A model generated the notes under the pieces. That model was given only the letters and a program-made list of their open reading frames with translations. It had not been told where the DNA came from and ran no database searches. From Vreelandella olivaria (lineage in GTDB: Bacteria; Pseudomonadota; Gammaproteobacteria; Pseudomonadales; Halomonadaceae), in the NCBI RefSeq assembly GCF_023507745.1, contig NZ_JALPZO010000127.1, positions 1 to 38,846 of the forward strand: a stretch of 38,846 bases of DNA, written 5' to 3'. This document shows, in pieces, positions 24,542-32,693 of the stretch. The position numbers were made by a program, and so were the translations under genes. Within the stretch, counting starts at the first letter, position 1. The number at the start of each line of letters is the position of its first letter.

Positions 24542-24568
24542 TATTCAAAACATAAAGGAATATTATTC
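24542..24568. promoter_or_regulatory. AT-rich operator candidate between the LLM operon and its LysR gene
   Basis: The half-sites TATTC, GAATA and TATTC are arranged TATTC-N11-GAATA-N1-TATTC. The first pair is a perfect dyad with an 11-base spacer, a LysR-like geometry. The block is strikingly AT-rich against GC-rich neighbours and lies 22 bases before the LysR start, so the regulator could repress its own gene and control the divergent operon. Binding is inferred. Confidence 0.55.
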
Positions 24569-24590
24569 ATCAATAGAAAGAGGAGCCGCC

Positions 24591-25538
24591 ATGGCCATGG
24601 ACTACTTCGGTGCGCTGGGCGCCTTCGTGCAATCCGCCGAGACCCGAAGCTTTACCGAGGCTGGGCGTCGGCTGGGCATTTCCTCTTCTGCGGTCGGCAA
24701 GGCGATCGCGCGTCTGGAAGAGGAGTTGGGTGCGCGCCTGTTTCATCGCTCAACCCGCTCCATCACCCTGACCGCTGAAGGCGAGCTGTTCCTGGCGCGT
24801 TGTCAGCGCATTCTGACCGAATTCGATACCGCCAGGGCAGAATTAAGCGAAGCTGGCGCCACGCCACAGGGCAAGTTGCGGGTGGGCCTGCCGCACATCG
24901 GCGAACACTTTATGCACCACCTGACCGCTTTCCAGCAGGCATTTCCCAATATTGAACTTGAGATGAGTTTCACTGACCGCCTGGTCAATGTGATTGAGGA
25001 GGGTTTCGATGCGGTGATACGCATCGGTGAGCTCAGCGACTCCCGGCTGACCATGCGGCAACTCCGCGGCTACCGGCACCACCTGGTGGCCGCGCCAGCC
25101 TATCTGGCCCAGCACGGCATGCCCTTGCGCCCCGAGGAACTGACCTCCCACGTCTGCCTGCGCTACCGTTTCCCCTCCAGTGGCAAACTGGCAACGTGGC
25201 CGTTGGAAACCCTGAATCCAGAAACGCCAGGGGAGTCTGCCGCCATCGAGCTTCCCCAATCCGTGATCGCCGATGGGACCGGGCCCTTGCAGGCCATGGC
25301 CGAGGCAGGCGTTGGCATTGCCCTGCTGCCGGACTTCGCCATTACCGACGCGCTCTTGCACGGGCGCCTGGTCAGTGTGCTGACAGAGCACGTCCAGGAT
25401 CACCGCCGCATCTGCATCCTGTGGCCCTCCAGCCGCCAACCGCTACCCAAGATCAAAGCATTTGTGGACTTTATGGTGGCTCGGCTTGGGGCTCCTGACG
25501 ACATAGAAGGTTTCTATCACCCAAAAATACTAAACTAA
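24591..25538 (+). CDS. LysR-family regulator, probable controller of the LLM/isomerase operon
   Basis: This 315-residue LysR protein begins MAMDYFGALGAFVQSAETRSFT with its HTH at about 20-62 (GRRLGISSSAVGKAIARLEEE, RSTRSITLTAEG) and an effector domain containing MSFTDRLVNVIEEGFDAVIRIG, the CrgA-like branch. A GAGGAG site precedes ATG 24591; a second ATG follows two codons later. It is divergent from the four-gene luciferase-like/isomerase operon and is almost certainly its regulator. It shares that operon's GC-rich character, suggesting they moved together. The inducer is unknown. Confidence 0.9.
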   Translation: MAMDYFGALGAFVQSAETRSFTEAGRRLGISSSAVGKAIARLEEELGARLFHRSTRSITLTAEGELFLARCQRILTEFDTARAELSEAGATPQGKLRVGLPHIGEHFMHHLTAFQQAFPNIELEMSFTDRLVNVIEEGFDAVIRIGELSDSRLTMRQLRGYRHHLVAAPAYLAQHGMPLRPEELTSHVCLRYRFPSSGKLATWPLETLNPETPGESAAIELPQSVIADGTGPLQAMAEAGVGIALLPDFAITDALLHGRLVSVLTEHVQDHRRICILWPSSRQPLPKIKAFVDFMVARLGAPDDIEGFYHPKILN

Positions 25539-25631
25539 AGTTTCACCCTTAGCAGCCGTTAGTAATTGTTGACCGATTGTTCAGAGGTGGCGTATCCCCC
25601 TGATGATACGCCCCAGCCAAGGGTAACCAAT

Positions 25632-27518
25632 ATGAATAAACTTACGATAGCCCAGAAGCTGTTGTGCTGTATTAGCGTATGTATGCTGCTGATTGTAGGC
25701 GGCTCCACAATCGTCCAATATCGGCTGTTTAGTGGCCTTGTTACTGAGCGGGTCACAGCGGAAGAGCTGCCCGCAACACTGTACAGCATCCGTAACGATA
25801 TCGATGCAACCCTGACGGGGCCAATTACCATTGCCCAGAGCCTGGCCCACAACCCGTATCTACAGGCCTGGCTGTCTGAAGGGGAGCCAGAGGAAGAGAC
25901 CACAAAGGCAGTAGCCTACTTTCAGGACATCCAACAGCGTACCGGTGCCAGTATCGTCTTCTATGTATCGGCACACAGCGGTAACTACTATACGGCGAAC
26001 GGCATCGAGCGCACATTAAGCCGTGAACACGACCACTGGTTCTACAATCTGGTAGATGCCAGAGATGGTGATGCTTACCAGTTGAATGTTGATGATGAAG
26101 GCGGCCAGATCCAGGTATTCATCAACTATATAATCGAAGCTGATGGAGAGCGGGCAGGCGTCGCCGGTGTCGGCTACTCGTTGGATACCATGGCGGAGAC
26201 GATACGCAGTTACCGGCTGGGGGAGAGTGGCAGCATATTCCTGGCCAGCCGTGACGGCACCATTAGCATTCACCCAGAAGGGGCCGCCAGGGTAGGAGAG
26301 CCTGTCGCGAACCTTCCAGGCTGGGAACCTATTGCGGCTGAGCTGATAAGTGGCGAAGGCTATCGCCATGCAATTACACGGGACGCCCAGGGGGCCGAGC
26401 AACTGGTGGCCGCCATCGAGGTGCCTGGCACCGAGTGGATCGTATTTGCCCAGATTCCCCATGATGAGCTGTTTGCAGACCTCAATAGCGCTGTGCTGCT
26501 GGTTGTGGTGATCGTGGCACTGATCCTGGTGGCAAGCCTGGCGGTCATCGCCTTACTGCTGAAAACCCTGTTCCGACCGATACGACGCACGACCCATGCC
26601 ATGCGGGAAATTGCCGAGGGCGAGGGCGACTTGACGCTGCGCCTGCCAGTGGAAGGCCGGGACGAGAGTAGCGAGCTGGCTACCCAGTTCAATGCCTTTG
26701 CCGACAAGATGCACGATGTGCTGACACAGGTGCGAAGCAGCAGTGATTCGGTCCGCCTGGCTGCACAGGAAATCGCCAGCGGTGGCCAGGACATGTCGCA
26801 ACGCACTGACCAGGCCGCGTCCAGCCTTCAACAGACCTCGGCCTCCATGGAAGAGATTAACAGCACCGTGGCTAATACCTCCGCTGCCTCACAAGAAGCC
26901 AATGCACTCTCCCAGGCCGCATCAGACCTGACACAACAGACCGCCAGCAAGGTCGAGCACGTCATATCAACGATGGGCGAAATCCAGGACACATCCATCC
27001 GTGTTGGCGATATAGTTAAGGTGATGGATAGCATTGCGTTTCAGACCAACCTGCTGGCACTGAACGCATCAGTCGAGGCAGCACGCGCTGGAGAGAGTGG
27101 TAGAGGCTTTGCCGTGGTGGCTAGCGAGGTGCGCCAGCTGGCCACACGCAGTGCAGCAGCTTCGCGTGACATACGCCAGCTCATTGAGGCATCGAGTGAG
27201 AAAGTGCAACGTGGTACGCATCTGGTGCGCGAGACCGGCGACGCCATGCAAGAACTCATGGCAGGGGTAGGACGAGTGGTCTCCATGTTGGGAGAGATCA
27301 GTCATGCCGCCAGTGAACAGAGCGACGGTATCGGCCAGGTCAACATTGCCGTGGCAGAACTCGACAGGATGACCCAGCAGAATGCCGCTCTGGCGGAAGA
27401 GTCTACCACGGCTGCCGAACAACTGCGTGAGCAGGCCGACCGATTAGCCGATATGGTAGGCCGCTTTAAGCTGAACCATGACTCAACGCCGCTGCAGATC
27501 TCAGCGCAGCCCTCCTGA
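25632..27518 (+). CDS. Methyl-accepting chemotaxis protein with periplasmic Cache-type sensor
   Basis: This 628-residue chemoreceptor has a first membrane helix at about 9-30, a periplasmic domain at about 35-280 with Cache features (FLASRDGTISIHPEGAARVG), and a second membrane helix at about 285-315 (LLVVVIVALILVASLAVIALLL). A HAMP domain at about 318-370 follows, and then a long cytoplasmic coiled coil whose tip reads MDSIAFQTNLLALNASVEAA. No NWETF-type CheR-binding pentapeptide ends the protein. The start at 25632 has AAGGGT upstream and avoids a 22-residue unrelated extension. It lies just after the LysR gene of the LLM operon, so it might sense the same compound, which is only a suggestion. 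Confidence 0.93.
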   Translation: MNKLTIAQKLLCCISVCMLLIVGGSTIVQYRLFSGLVTERVTAEELPATLYSIRNDIDATLTGPITIAQSLAHNPYLQAWLSEGEPEEETTKAVAYFQDIQQRTGASIVFYVSAHSGNYYTANGIERTLSREHDHWFYNLVDARDGDAYQLNVDDEGGQIQVFINYIIEADGERAGVAGVGYSLDTMAETIRSYRLGESGSIFLASRDGTISIHPEGAARVGEPVANLPGWEPIAAELISGEGYRHAITRDAQGAEQLVAAIEVPGTEWIVFAQIPHDELFADLNSAVLLVVVIVALILVASLAVIALLLKTLFRPIRRTTHAMREIAEGEGDLTLRLPVEGRDESSELATQFNAFADKMHDVLTQVRSSSDSVRLAAQEIASGGQDMSQRTDQAASSLQQTSASMEEINSTVANTSAASQEANALSQAASDLTQQTASKVEHVISTMGEIQDTSIRVGDIVKVMDSIAFQTNLLALNASVEAARAGESGRGFAVVASEVRQLATRSAAASRDIRQLIEASSEKVQRGTHLVRETGDAMQELMAGVGRVVSMLGEISHAASEQSDGIGQVNIAVAELDRMTQQNAALAEESTTAAEQLREQADRLADMVGRFKLNHDSTPLQISAQPS

Positions 27519-27543
27519 ATACTCATATGACGTTTAATAAATG

Positions 27544-28365
27544 CTAAAGCCCAAGAATCGTACGCGCCTGCTGCCAGGTAGCCACCGGGCGTTGGTACTT
27601 CTCACATAACGCCACGGTGCGCTCGACAAGCGCAGCATTGGAGGGCGCCAGCGTATCGCGATCCAAGCGCACATTATCCTCAAGCCCAGTGCGAGTGTGG
27701 CCACCAGCAGCGATCGACCACTCGTTGAGCAAGTATTGGTTAGCGCCGATGCCCGCACCGCACCACTGGGCATCTGGTGCCAGCCGCTTGAGCGTTTCGA
27801 TATAAAAATCAAACGTTGGCTTGTCCGCGGGCATGGAATTTTTAACACCCATCACAAACTGCACGTAGAGCGGCGCCTTTAGCTTACCCTGCTTCGAAAG
27901 ACTCACCGCTTGGTGGATATGCGACAAATCAAACGCTTCGATTTCAGGCTTAACGCCGTAGTTGAGCATCTCATCGGCAAGCCACTCCACCAGTTCGGGC
28001 GGATTCTCGTACACACGATTGGGGAAGTTATTGGAACCCACCGAAAGACTGGCCATATCAGGCTTGAGTGGCAACATTCCGCCGCGTGCCTCCCCTGCAC
28101 CGGAACGCCCACCGGTAGACAGCTGAATAATCATTCCGGGGCAGTACTTTTTCAGCCCTTCCATCAGGCGGCCAAACTTCTCCGGGTCCGAGGAAGGCGT
28201 TTGATCATCGTTGCGTACGTGACAGTGGGCGATACTTGCGCCAGCCTCGAAAGCTGCATGAGTACTTTCAATCTGCTCTGCAACCGTGATGGGCACAGCA
28301 GGGTTGTTCTCTTTGCGCGGTAGGCTGCCAGTAATGGCGACACAGATCATACAGGGCTGAGACAT
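27544..28365 (-). CDS. Beta-keto acid cleavage enzyme family protein (BKACE, DUF849)
   Basis: This 273-residue zinc enzyme belongs to the family that cleaves beta-keto acids with acetyl-CoA to acetoacetate and a CoA ester. Metal ligands fit: H47 and H49 in AHCHVRND and E229 in GLEDN. GAGIGANQ and STGGR(S) are also characteristic. Known substrates across the family include 3-keto-5-aminohexanoate, dehydrocarnitine and beta-ketoadipate; none can be assigned from sequence. Beta-ketoadipate would connect it to the cat pathway 26 kb away, but no evidence here demands it. The start at 28365 has an AGAGGT site. It is convergent with the chemoreceptor gene. Confidence 0.9.
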   Translation of the reverse strand: MSQPCMICVAITGSLPRKENNPAVPITVAEQIESTHAAFEAGASIAHCHVRNDDQTPSSDPEKFGRLMEGLKKYCPGMIIQLSTGGRSGAGEARGGMLPLKPDMASLSVGSNNFPNRVYENPPELVEWLADEMLNYGVKPEIEAFDLSHIHQAVSLSKQGKLKAPLYVQFVMGVKNSMPADKPTFDFYIETLKRLAPDAQWCGAGIGANQYLLNEWSIAAGGHTRTGLEDNVRLDRDTLAPSNAALVERTVALCEKYQRPVATWQQARTILGL

Positions 28366-28382
28366 AGCCACCTCTCTTGTTC

Positions 28383-28413
28383 TTATTGCGAACATTAATT
28401 TGTATAACGAACA
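28383..28413 (-). promoter_or_regulatory. Direct-repeat operator candidate upstream of the BKACE gene
   Basis: TTATTGCGAACA (28383-28394) and GTATAACGAACA (28402-28413) are direct repeats spaced 19 bases apart, about two helical turns. They lie 18 to 48 bases before the BKACE start. The pattern suits an IclR- or GntR-type regulator, but none is encoded nearby. Confidence 0.4.
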
Positions 28414-28628
28414 AAATAGGCCGAATATCTACCAGCGTCAACTCTGAACCGCCGTCAACCGACGTCGATAGCCCCGCCTCCTAGCGCTGCTTCGGTACGC
28501 CATTGATTGCTAACAAGAGTGGCGATGGCATTGAGAGTAAGCTGATCTGCCATCAGGCCCATCGCGTCTTAAAACGCCATACCCTGCGTTTTATTTCCTG
28601 GTGCTTCCTTGAATCCTCCACCGATTGC

Positions 28629-28665
28629 CTGCATATCATGAAATAACCCTTTTCATGATATGCAG
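28629..28665. promoter_or_regulatory. Perfect 15-bp inverted repeat in the cnoX translation-initiation region
   Basis: CTGCATATCATGAAA (28629-28643) and TTTCATGATATGCAG (28651-28665) are exact reverse complements around a 7-base spacer. The right arm ends 9 bases before the cnoX ATG (28675), so it abuts or covers the ribosome-binding region. There is no U-tract suited to a terminator. It could be an operator or an RNA hairpin controlling translation. Confidence 0.85.
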
Positions 28666-28674
28666 AGTCCACCG

Positions 28675-29619
28675 ATGTCGATTATTGATCCCCGCACTGG
28701 CAATCCGCTCACCGCGGAACCTGCTAACACCGGCAGTGCCCAGACAGGTGCTGAACGCCCTGCTGTGACACCTGAAGACGTTATTATTGAGCTCAATGCT
28801 GGCAATATTCAGCAGGTGCTGGAAGCCTCGATGCAGGTTCCGGTGTTACTGGACTGCTGGGCTCCCTGGTGTGAGCCATGCAAAAACCTGATGCCGGTGC
28901 TGGAGAAACTGGCAGTTGAATATGCAGGCGCGTTCCTGCTGGCAAAACTGGATGTAGAAGCCAACCCGGAAATTTCAGGCCAGTTGGGGGTACGCTCGGT
29001 ACCCGATGTAAAACTGGTCAGCCAGGGGGGCCTGGTCGACAGCTTCCAGGGCGCGCTGCCAGAAAAAGAGGTGCGGGAGTGGCTCAATCGCTATTTCCCG
29101 GCTCCCGGCGATGCGCCTCCCAGCCCGGAAGAACAGGCAGAAGAAGCGCTCAATACTGGCGATGCAGCAGGCGCACGGGAAATTTATCAAACGTTGATCG
29201 GCCAATACCCCGAGCATTATAGCTACCAGGTCGGTCTCGCCAGGGCGCTGGTAGCCGAAGGCCGTGGTGACGAAGCGCGTAGCGTGCTGGACAACCTCCC
29301 CCCCGAAGAACGTGATGCAGCGCCAGCCCGTGGGGTACGTGCCAGTATTGAGTTTAGTGAACAGGCACTTTCCAATGAGGAGATCGCAGCACTGGGTGAT
29401 CGCAACGACAGCGAAGCACAGTATCAGCGCGCACTGCGCCAAGTGGCGGATGGTCAGTACGATGCCGGTTTAGAGGCTCTGTTGGCACTGATGAAACAGG
29501 ACCGCGCCTATAACGATGATGCAGCCCGTAAAACGTTGCTGCAGGTGTTCGACGCCCTGGGGATCGACCACCCGCTCACGGTTACCTATCGGCGTAAGTT
29601 ATTTGCTCTGCTCTACTGA
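28675..29619 (+). CDS. cnoX: Chaperedoxin CnoX (YbbN): thioredoxin domain plus TPR-like tail
   Basis: This 314-residue protein has a thioredoxin fold at about 38-145 with an intact redox motif WCEPC (C66, C69), whereas E. coli CnoX has lost the first cysteine. Helical TPR-like repeats run from about 155 to the end. The C-terminus, RKTLLQVFDALG...YRRKLFALLY, matches the conserved CnoX tail. CnoX protects clients from oxidative damage and hands them to GroEL. A 33-residue low-complexity extension precedes the usual family start. ATG 28675 is chosen over ATG 28660, which lies inside the inverted repeat; the ribosome site (AGAG) is weak. Confidence 0.92.
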   Translation: MSIIDPRTGNPLTAEPANTGSAQTGAERPAVTPEDVIIELNAGNIQQVLEASMQVPVLLDCWAPWCEPCKNLMPVLEKLAVEYAGAFLLAKLDVEANPEISGQLGVRSVPDVKLVSQGGLVDSFQGALPEKEVREWLNRYFPAPGDAPPSPEEQAEEALNTGDAAGAREIYQTLIGQYPEHYSYQVGLARALVAEGRGDEARSVLDNLPPEERDAAPARGVRASIEFSEQALSNEEIAALGDRNDSEAQYQRALRQVADGQYDAGLEALLALMKQDRAYNDDAARKTLLQVFDALGIDHPLTVTYRRKLFALLY

Positions 29620-29623
29620 GTCA

Positions 29624-30787
29624 TCACGCTTTCAATAACACATCCATCCTCGCCAACGCCGCTTCCAATTGGGAAGCGGTAGTACCAAAGTTCAGCCGCA
29701 CAAACCCTGGGCAGCCAAACGCTTCGCCATCGGAGAGAGCAACGCCTGCGCGCTCAAGCAGCACTTGAGCTGGCGATGCTCCCAGTCCAGCCTCACGCAT
29801 ATCCAACCATGCCAAATAGGTCGATTCAGGGGCGCTTAGCGAAACTCCAGGCCATAAGGCAACCCGCGCCTCCAGCGTAGCTCGATGGCCGCGCAGCACC
29901 TCCAGCAGTGCCTGCCGCCAAGGCTCACCTTCTTTGTAAGCTGCTTCGGCGGCCACCAGCCCCAGCACATTACCATCGGGTAGAAACCCTTTGGTAGCCG
30001 CTACAAAACGTTTACGTAGCGCCGCATCAGGGATCACCGCACAGGCACTGGTCAGCCCAGCCAGGTTAAAGGTTTTGGAGGGTGCCCATAACGTTATTGT
30101 CCGCTTAGCCAGTTCTGGAAACATGGCAGCCAAGGGACGGTGACGCGCGCCCTGGTCTAATAAAAGATCGCAATGCAGCTCGTCTGACACGACCCACAGA
30201 TCATGGCGCTCAACCAATGCTGCCAACTGGGCAAGTTCATCCTCACTCCATACTCTTCCCGTTGGATTGTGAGGGTGGCACCATAAAAGTAAACGTGTTT
30301 GCGGCGTAATGGCGTCTTCCAATGCCTCTATATCCAGTTGCCAGGGCTCGCCAGGGGCTGAAGACTCAGCTAACATCGCCTGCTGCGCCAACCGCCCCGT
30401 ACGCTCAGCAACGGCTAAGAACGGCGGATAAATCGGGGCAATGGTAAGCACCCCTTCACCCGGCTCGGTCAGCACCATTGCTGCGAAATGCAGTGCAGGC
30501 ACCACCCCTGGCAACCATTGCTGCCACTCCGGCTCAATGTGCCAGTCATAATGGTAGGCACTCCACTGGCACAGGGTTTCTGTTAACGTAGCGGGTACCT
30601 CGCCGTAACCGTAAACACCGTGGGCGACCCGAGCGCTCAGAGCCTCTATTACGGCAGGTGGAGAGCGAAAATCCATATCGGCTACCCATAGCGGTAGTAC
30701 GTTAGCATCATACCGATGCCATTTTTGCGATGCGTAGCCACCTTCCGGGTGGCGCCGCTCAATGGGCGTGGCAAAATCAAACGCCAT
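29624..30787 (-). CDS. PLP-dependent C-S lyase, PatB/MalY family (cystathionine beta-lyase-like)
   Basis: This 387-residue fold-type I aminotransferase-like enzyme shows the PatB/MalY signatures: WVADMDF, HGVYGYG, a CHPHNPTGRVW region, VVSDELHCDL with the PLP-binding Asp, and the PLP lysine in SKTFNLAGL. Members cleave cystathionine or other cysteine S-conjugates to pyruvate, ammonia and a thiol. The start at 30787 (MAFDFATPI) is chosen for family fit. It is convergent with cnoX (4 bases between stops) and divergent from a small gene of unknown function 39 bases away. Confidence 0.92.
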   Translation of the reverse strand: MAFDFATPIERRHPEGGYASQKWHRYDANVLPLWVADMDFRSPPAVIEALSARVAHGVYGYGEVPATLTETLCQWSAYHYDWHIEPEWQQWLPGVVPALHFAAMVLTEPGEGVLTIAPIYPPFLAVAERTGRLAQQAMLAESSAPGEPWQLDIEALEDAITPQTRLLLWCHPHNPTGRVWSEDELAQLAALVERHDLWVVSDELHCDLLLDQGARHRPLAAMFPELAKRTITLWAPSKTFNLAGLTSACAVIPDAALRKRFVAATKGFLPDGNVLGLVAAEAAYKEGEPWRQALLEVLRGHRATLEARVALWPGVSLSAPESTYLAWLDMREAGLGASPAQVLLERAGVALSDGEAFGCPGFVRLNFGTTASQLEAALARMDVLLKA

Positions 30788-30826
30788 AACTGATCTCACT
30801 TATATTCCTGGGAGTAGCTACCGAGC

Positions 30827-31258
30827 ATGCCGCAAGATGACTTTTATACCAAGATGCGCGTTGGACTATCAGCGCTGCTAAGGCAGTGGCGCGCACTCGG
30901 CCAGGCGGATGCTGATCAGCTAGCGTTGATTTTGGCCGAAACCGCCCGCGTGGCAAAGTTGGGCACCCCCGACGCCACGCCAAGTGGAGCGCTGCTGGAT
31001 CAGTGGAGCCAGGAAGAGAGTGGAGACATTCCACTATGGGCACCACGCACGGCCGTTTTTTTACTTAACCAGATGCCCGCCCGCCCTACTCCGCAAAGCG
31101 ATGCTGAAGCCTGCGCCTGGGCATATTGCTGGCTGCGCAACCGCTCCTTTGACTCATTGCAGGCCGCCAACGATGCTCTACCTGCCCACTTACAAGCACC
31201 ACTGTCAGATGCCTTGGAAGCGGCCTGGCGTGACCAGCAAGGGCTGAGGCTCGTATAA
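30827..31258 (+). CDS. Hypothetical protein, 143 residues
   Basis: No family is recognised. The protein is soluble, mostly helical and rich in Ala, Leu, Gln and Trp, with no signal peptide or membrane helix. It has no cysteine motif beyond one Cys in AEACAWAYCWLRNRSF. Codon use matches the neighbours and a GGGAG lies upstream, though at long spacing, so it is probably a real gene. Its start is only 39 bases from the divergent C-S lyase start, so the two share a compact control region. Confidence 0.6.
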   Translation: MPQDDFYTKMRVGLSALLRQWRALGQADADQLALILAETARVAKLGTPDATPSGALLDQWSQEESGDIPLWAPRTAVFLLNQMPARPTPQSDAEACAWAYCWLRNRSFDSLQAANDALPAHLQAPLSDALEAAWRDQQGLRLV

Positions 31259-31361
31259 GCCAGCAAACCACGTGCCAGCACGGAGTACTGCCTTACCACT
31301 TGACCAAGCGTTTGCTTGAGGTGATTCTGGACCTCTAACAGCTAATAATAAGGACAATCCT

Positions 31362-31769
31362 ATGTTTACCCGTACGATTGAGCCCGCATTTTACGACACT
31401 GATGCACTGGGCCATATCAACAACACCCGCTTACCCGCATGGTTTGAGCTTGCTCGTAACGACTTGTTTAAGTTATTTACGCCAGACCTCAATCCCAAAC
31501 AGTGGCGTTTGATTATGGCACGCATGGAAATCGACTACCGCGCTGAACTATTTTATGGGCACGATATCGAAATACGCACGTATCTAACGCGTTTAGGCAA
31601 CAGCTCTTTTACGGTCACCCAAGAGGCCCGCCAGCACGGCAAACTCACCAACCTTGGCCACACCACCATGGTGCAGTACGACCACGAGGCCAAGTGTGCC
31701 GTGCCTGTCGAAGGCAAGTTACGCGATGCACTATCAGCGCATCTGCATAACGCGCCGGAGCCTGCCTAA
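31362..31769 (+). CDS. Acyl-CoA thioesterase, 4HBT hot-dog fold (YbgC-like)
   Basis: This 135-residue hot-dog protein carries the family active-site motif FYDTDALGHINN (residues 10-21), where the Asp is catalytic and GHINN follows. The rest fits a single hot-dog domain with MEIDYRAELFYGHDIEIRT. It hydrolyses acyl-CoA thioesters; the chain specificity is unknown. An AAGGA site is present. It heads a plus-strand run of small genes (hypothetical, DUF501, LOG). Confidence 0.9.
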   Translation: MFTRTIEPAFYDTDALGHINNTRLPAWFELARNDLFKLFTPDLNPKQWRLIMARMEIDYRAELFYGHDIEIRTYLTRLGNSSFTVTQEARQHGKLTNLGHTTMVQYDHEAKCAVPVEGKLRDALSAHLHNAPEPA

Positions 31770-31810
31770 CCTCCACACCCCACCGTGCCACGGGGCGCAG
31801 GAAGCACACT

Positions 31811-32113
31811 ATGGCAATCCGTTACAATCTTTGGATAGACCCTGACAATACGGCACAACATCGCGCCGTAGAGACCGATTTGGAGCGTTTTTTTATGGAG
31901 CGCTTCGCAGACTATCCCCATATCCGCTTGTTCGGTGCCGACCCCTACGATTATGATGCTCCGTTCAACCGACTATACGATGTACTAATGGCACGAGCCG
32001 CTGAATACTGTGAGCGGACGTGGTGCTATGTAGCATCTCCTGAACAGCTGAATCGCTGCTTTTTTCGTGCCGTTGGCCGCTCAAATAAATTTATTCAAGA
32101 TGACCGCAAGTGA
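31811..32113 (+). CDS. Hypothetical protein, 100 residues
   Basis: No family is recognised. It is a small soluble protein rich in aromatic and acidic residues (WIDPDN, FGADPYDYDAPFNRLYDVL) without a signal peptide. An AGGAAG site precedes the ATG. It is 41 bases after the thioesterase gene and 12 bases before the DUF501 gene, so it is very probably part of the same operon. Confidence 0.65.
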   Translation: MAIRYNLWIDPDNTAQHRAVETDLERFFMERFADYPHIRLFGADPYDYDAPFNRLYDVLMARAAEYCERTWCYVASPEQLNRCFFRAVGRSNKFIQDDRK

Positions 32114-32125
32114 GAAACCAACGCA

Positions 32126-32647
32126 ATGGTAATTCGTACCGACCAAGCCCCCGACGAGCATCAGCTGACCATTATTACCCAACAGCTTGGGCGAGCTCCC
32201 CGCGGTATTGAAGCCGTCGCCGCCACCGATGCAAAAGGCACTCCGCTGGTCTTACGCATGGCGCCCATTGTAGATGGCAAACCATTCCCCACCCTTTATT
32301 GGCTCTGCTCCGACATCCTGAAAATCGAGATCTCGCGCATTGAAGCTGTTGGTGTTATCAAGTTGCTGGAGCAGCGGCTGCAGGAGGAGCCTAATTTGCT
32401 TGAGGCCTATCAACAAAGCCACCGCGACTATGTAAAAGCGCGCTGGGATTATATGACGAGCACCCAGCGCGAAGAAGTTGCCAAACTTGGCTACACCGAT
32501 GTACTCACCGAACGTGGTGTTGGCGGCATTAGCAACTGGCAACAGGTGCGCTGCTTACACACCCAGTACGCACATCATCTGTGCGGCAATAACGTCATTG
32601 GACAGTGGATGGATGAGCATTACCAGGTTGAACGCTGCCTGGCTTGA
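32126..32647 (+). CDS. DUF501 family protein
   Basis: This 173-residue protein matches the DUF501 pattern: LGRAPRGIEAVAA near the start, PLVLRMAPIVDGKPFPTLYWLCSDILKIEISRIEAVGVI, and a later GVGGI...VRCLHTQYAHHL segment. The function is unknown. In many bacteria such genes sit near enolase or exopolyphosphatase genes; that neighbourhood is absent here. The ribosome site is weak. It is 12 bases after the preceding small gene. Confidence 0.85.
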   Translation: MVIRTDQAPDEHQLTIITQQLGRAPRGIEAVAATDAKGTPLVLRMAPIVDGKPFPTLYWLCSDILKIEISRIEAVGVIKLLEQRLQEEPNLLEAYQQSHRDYVKARWDYMTSTQREEVAKLGYTDVLTERGVGGISNWQQVRCLHTQYAHHLCGNNVIGQWMDEHYQVERCLA

Positions 32648-32693
32648 TTCCCCCGACCTTCAGACAACTCCTGACTATAAGGATGCCATTATT

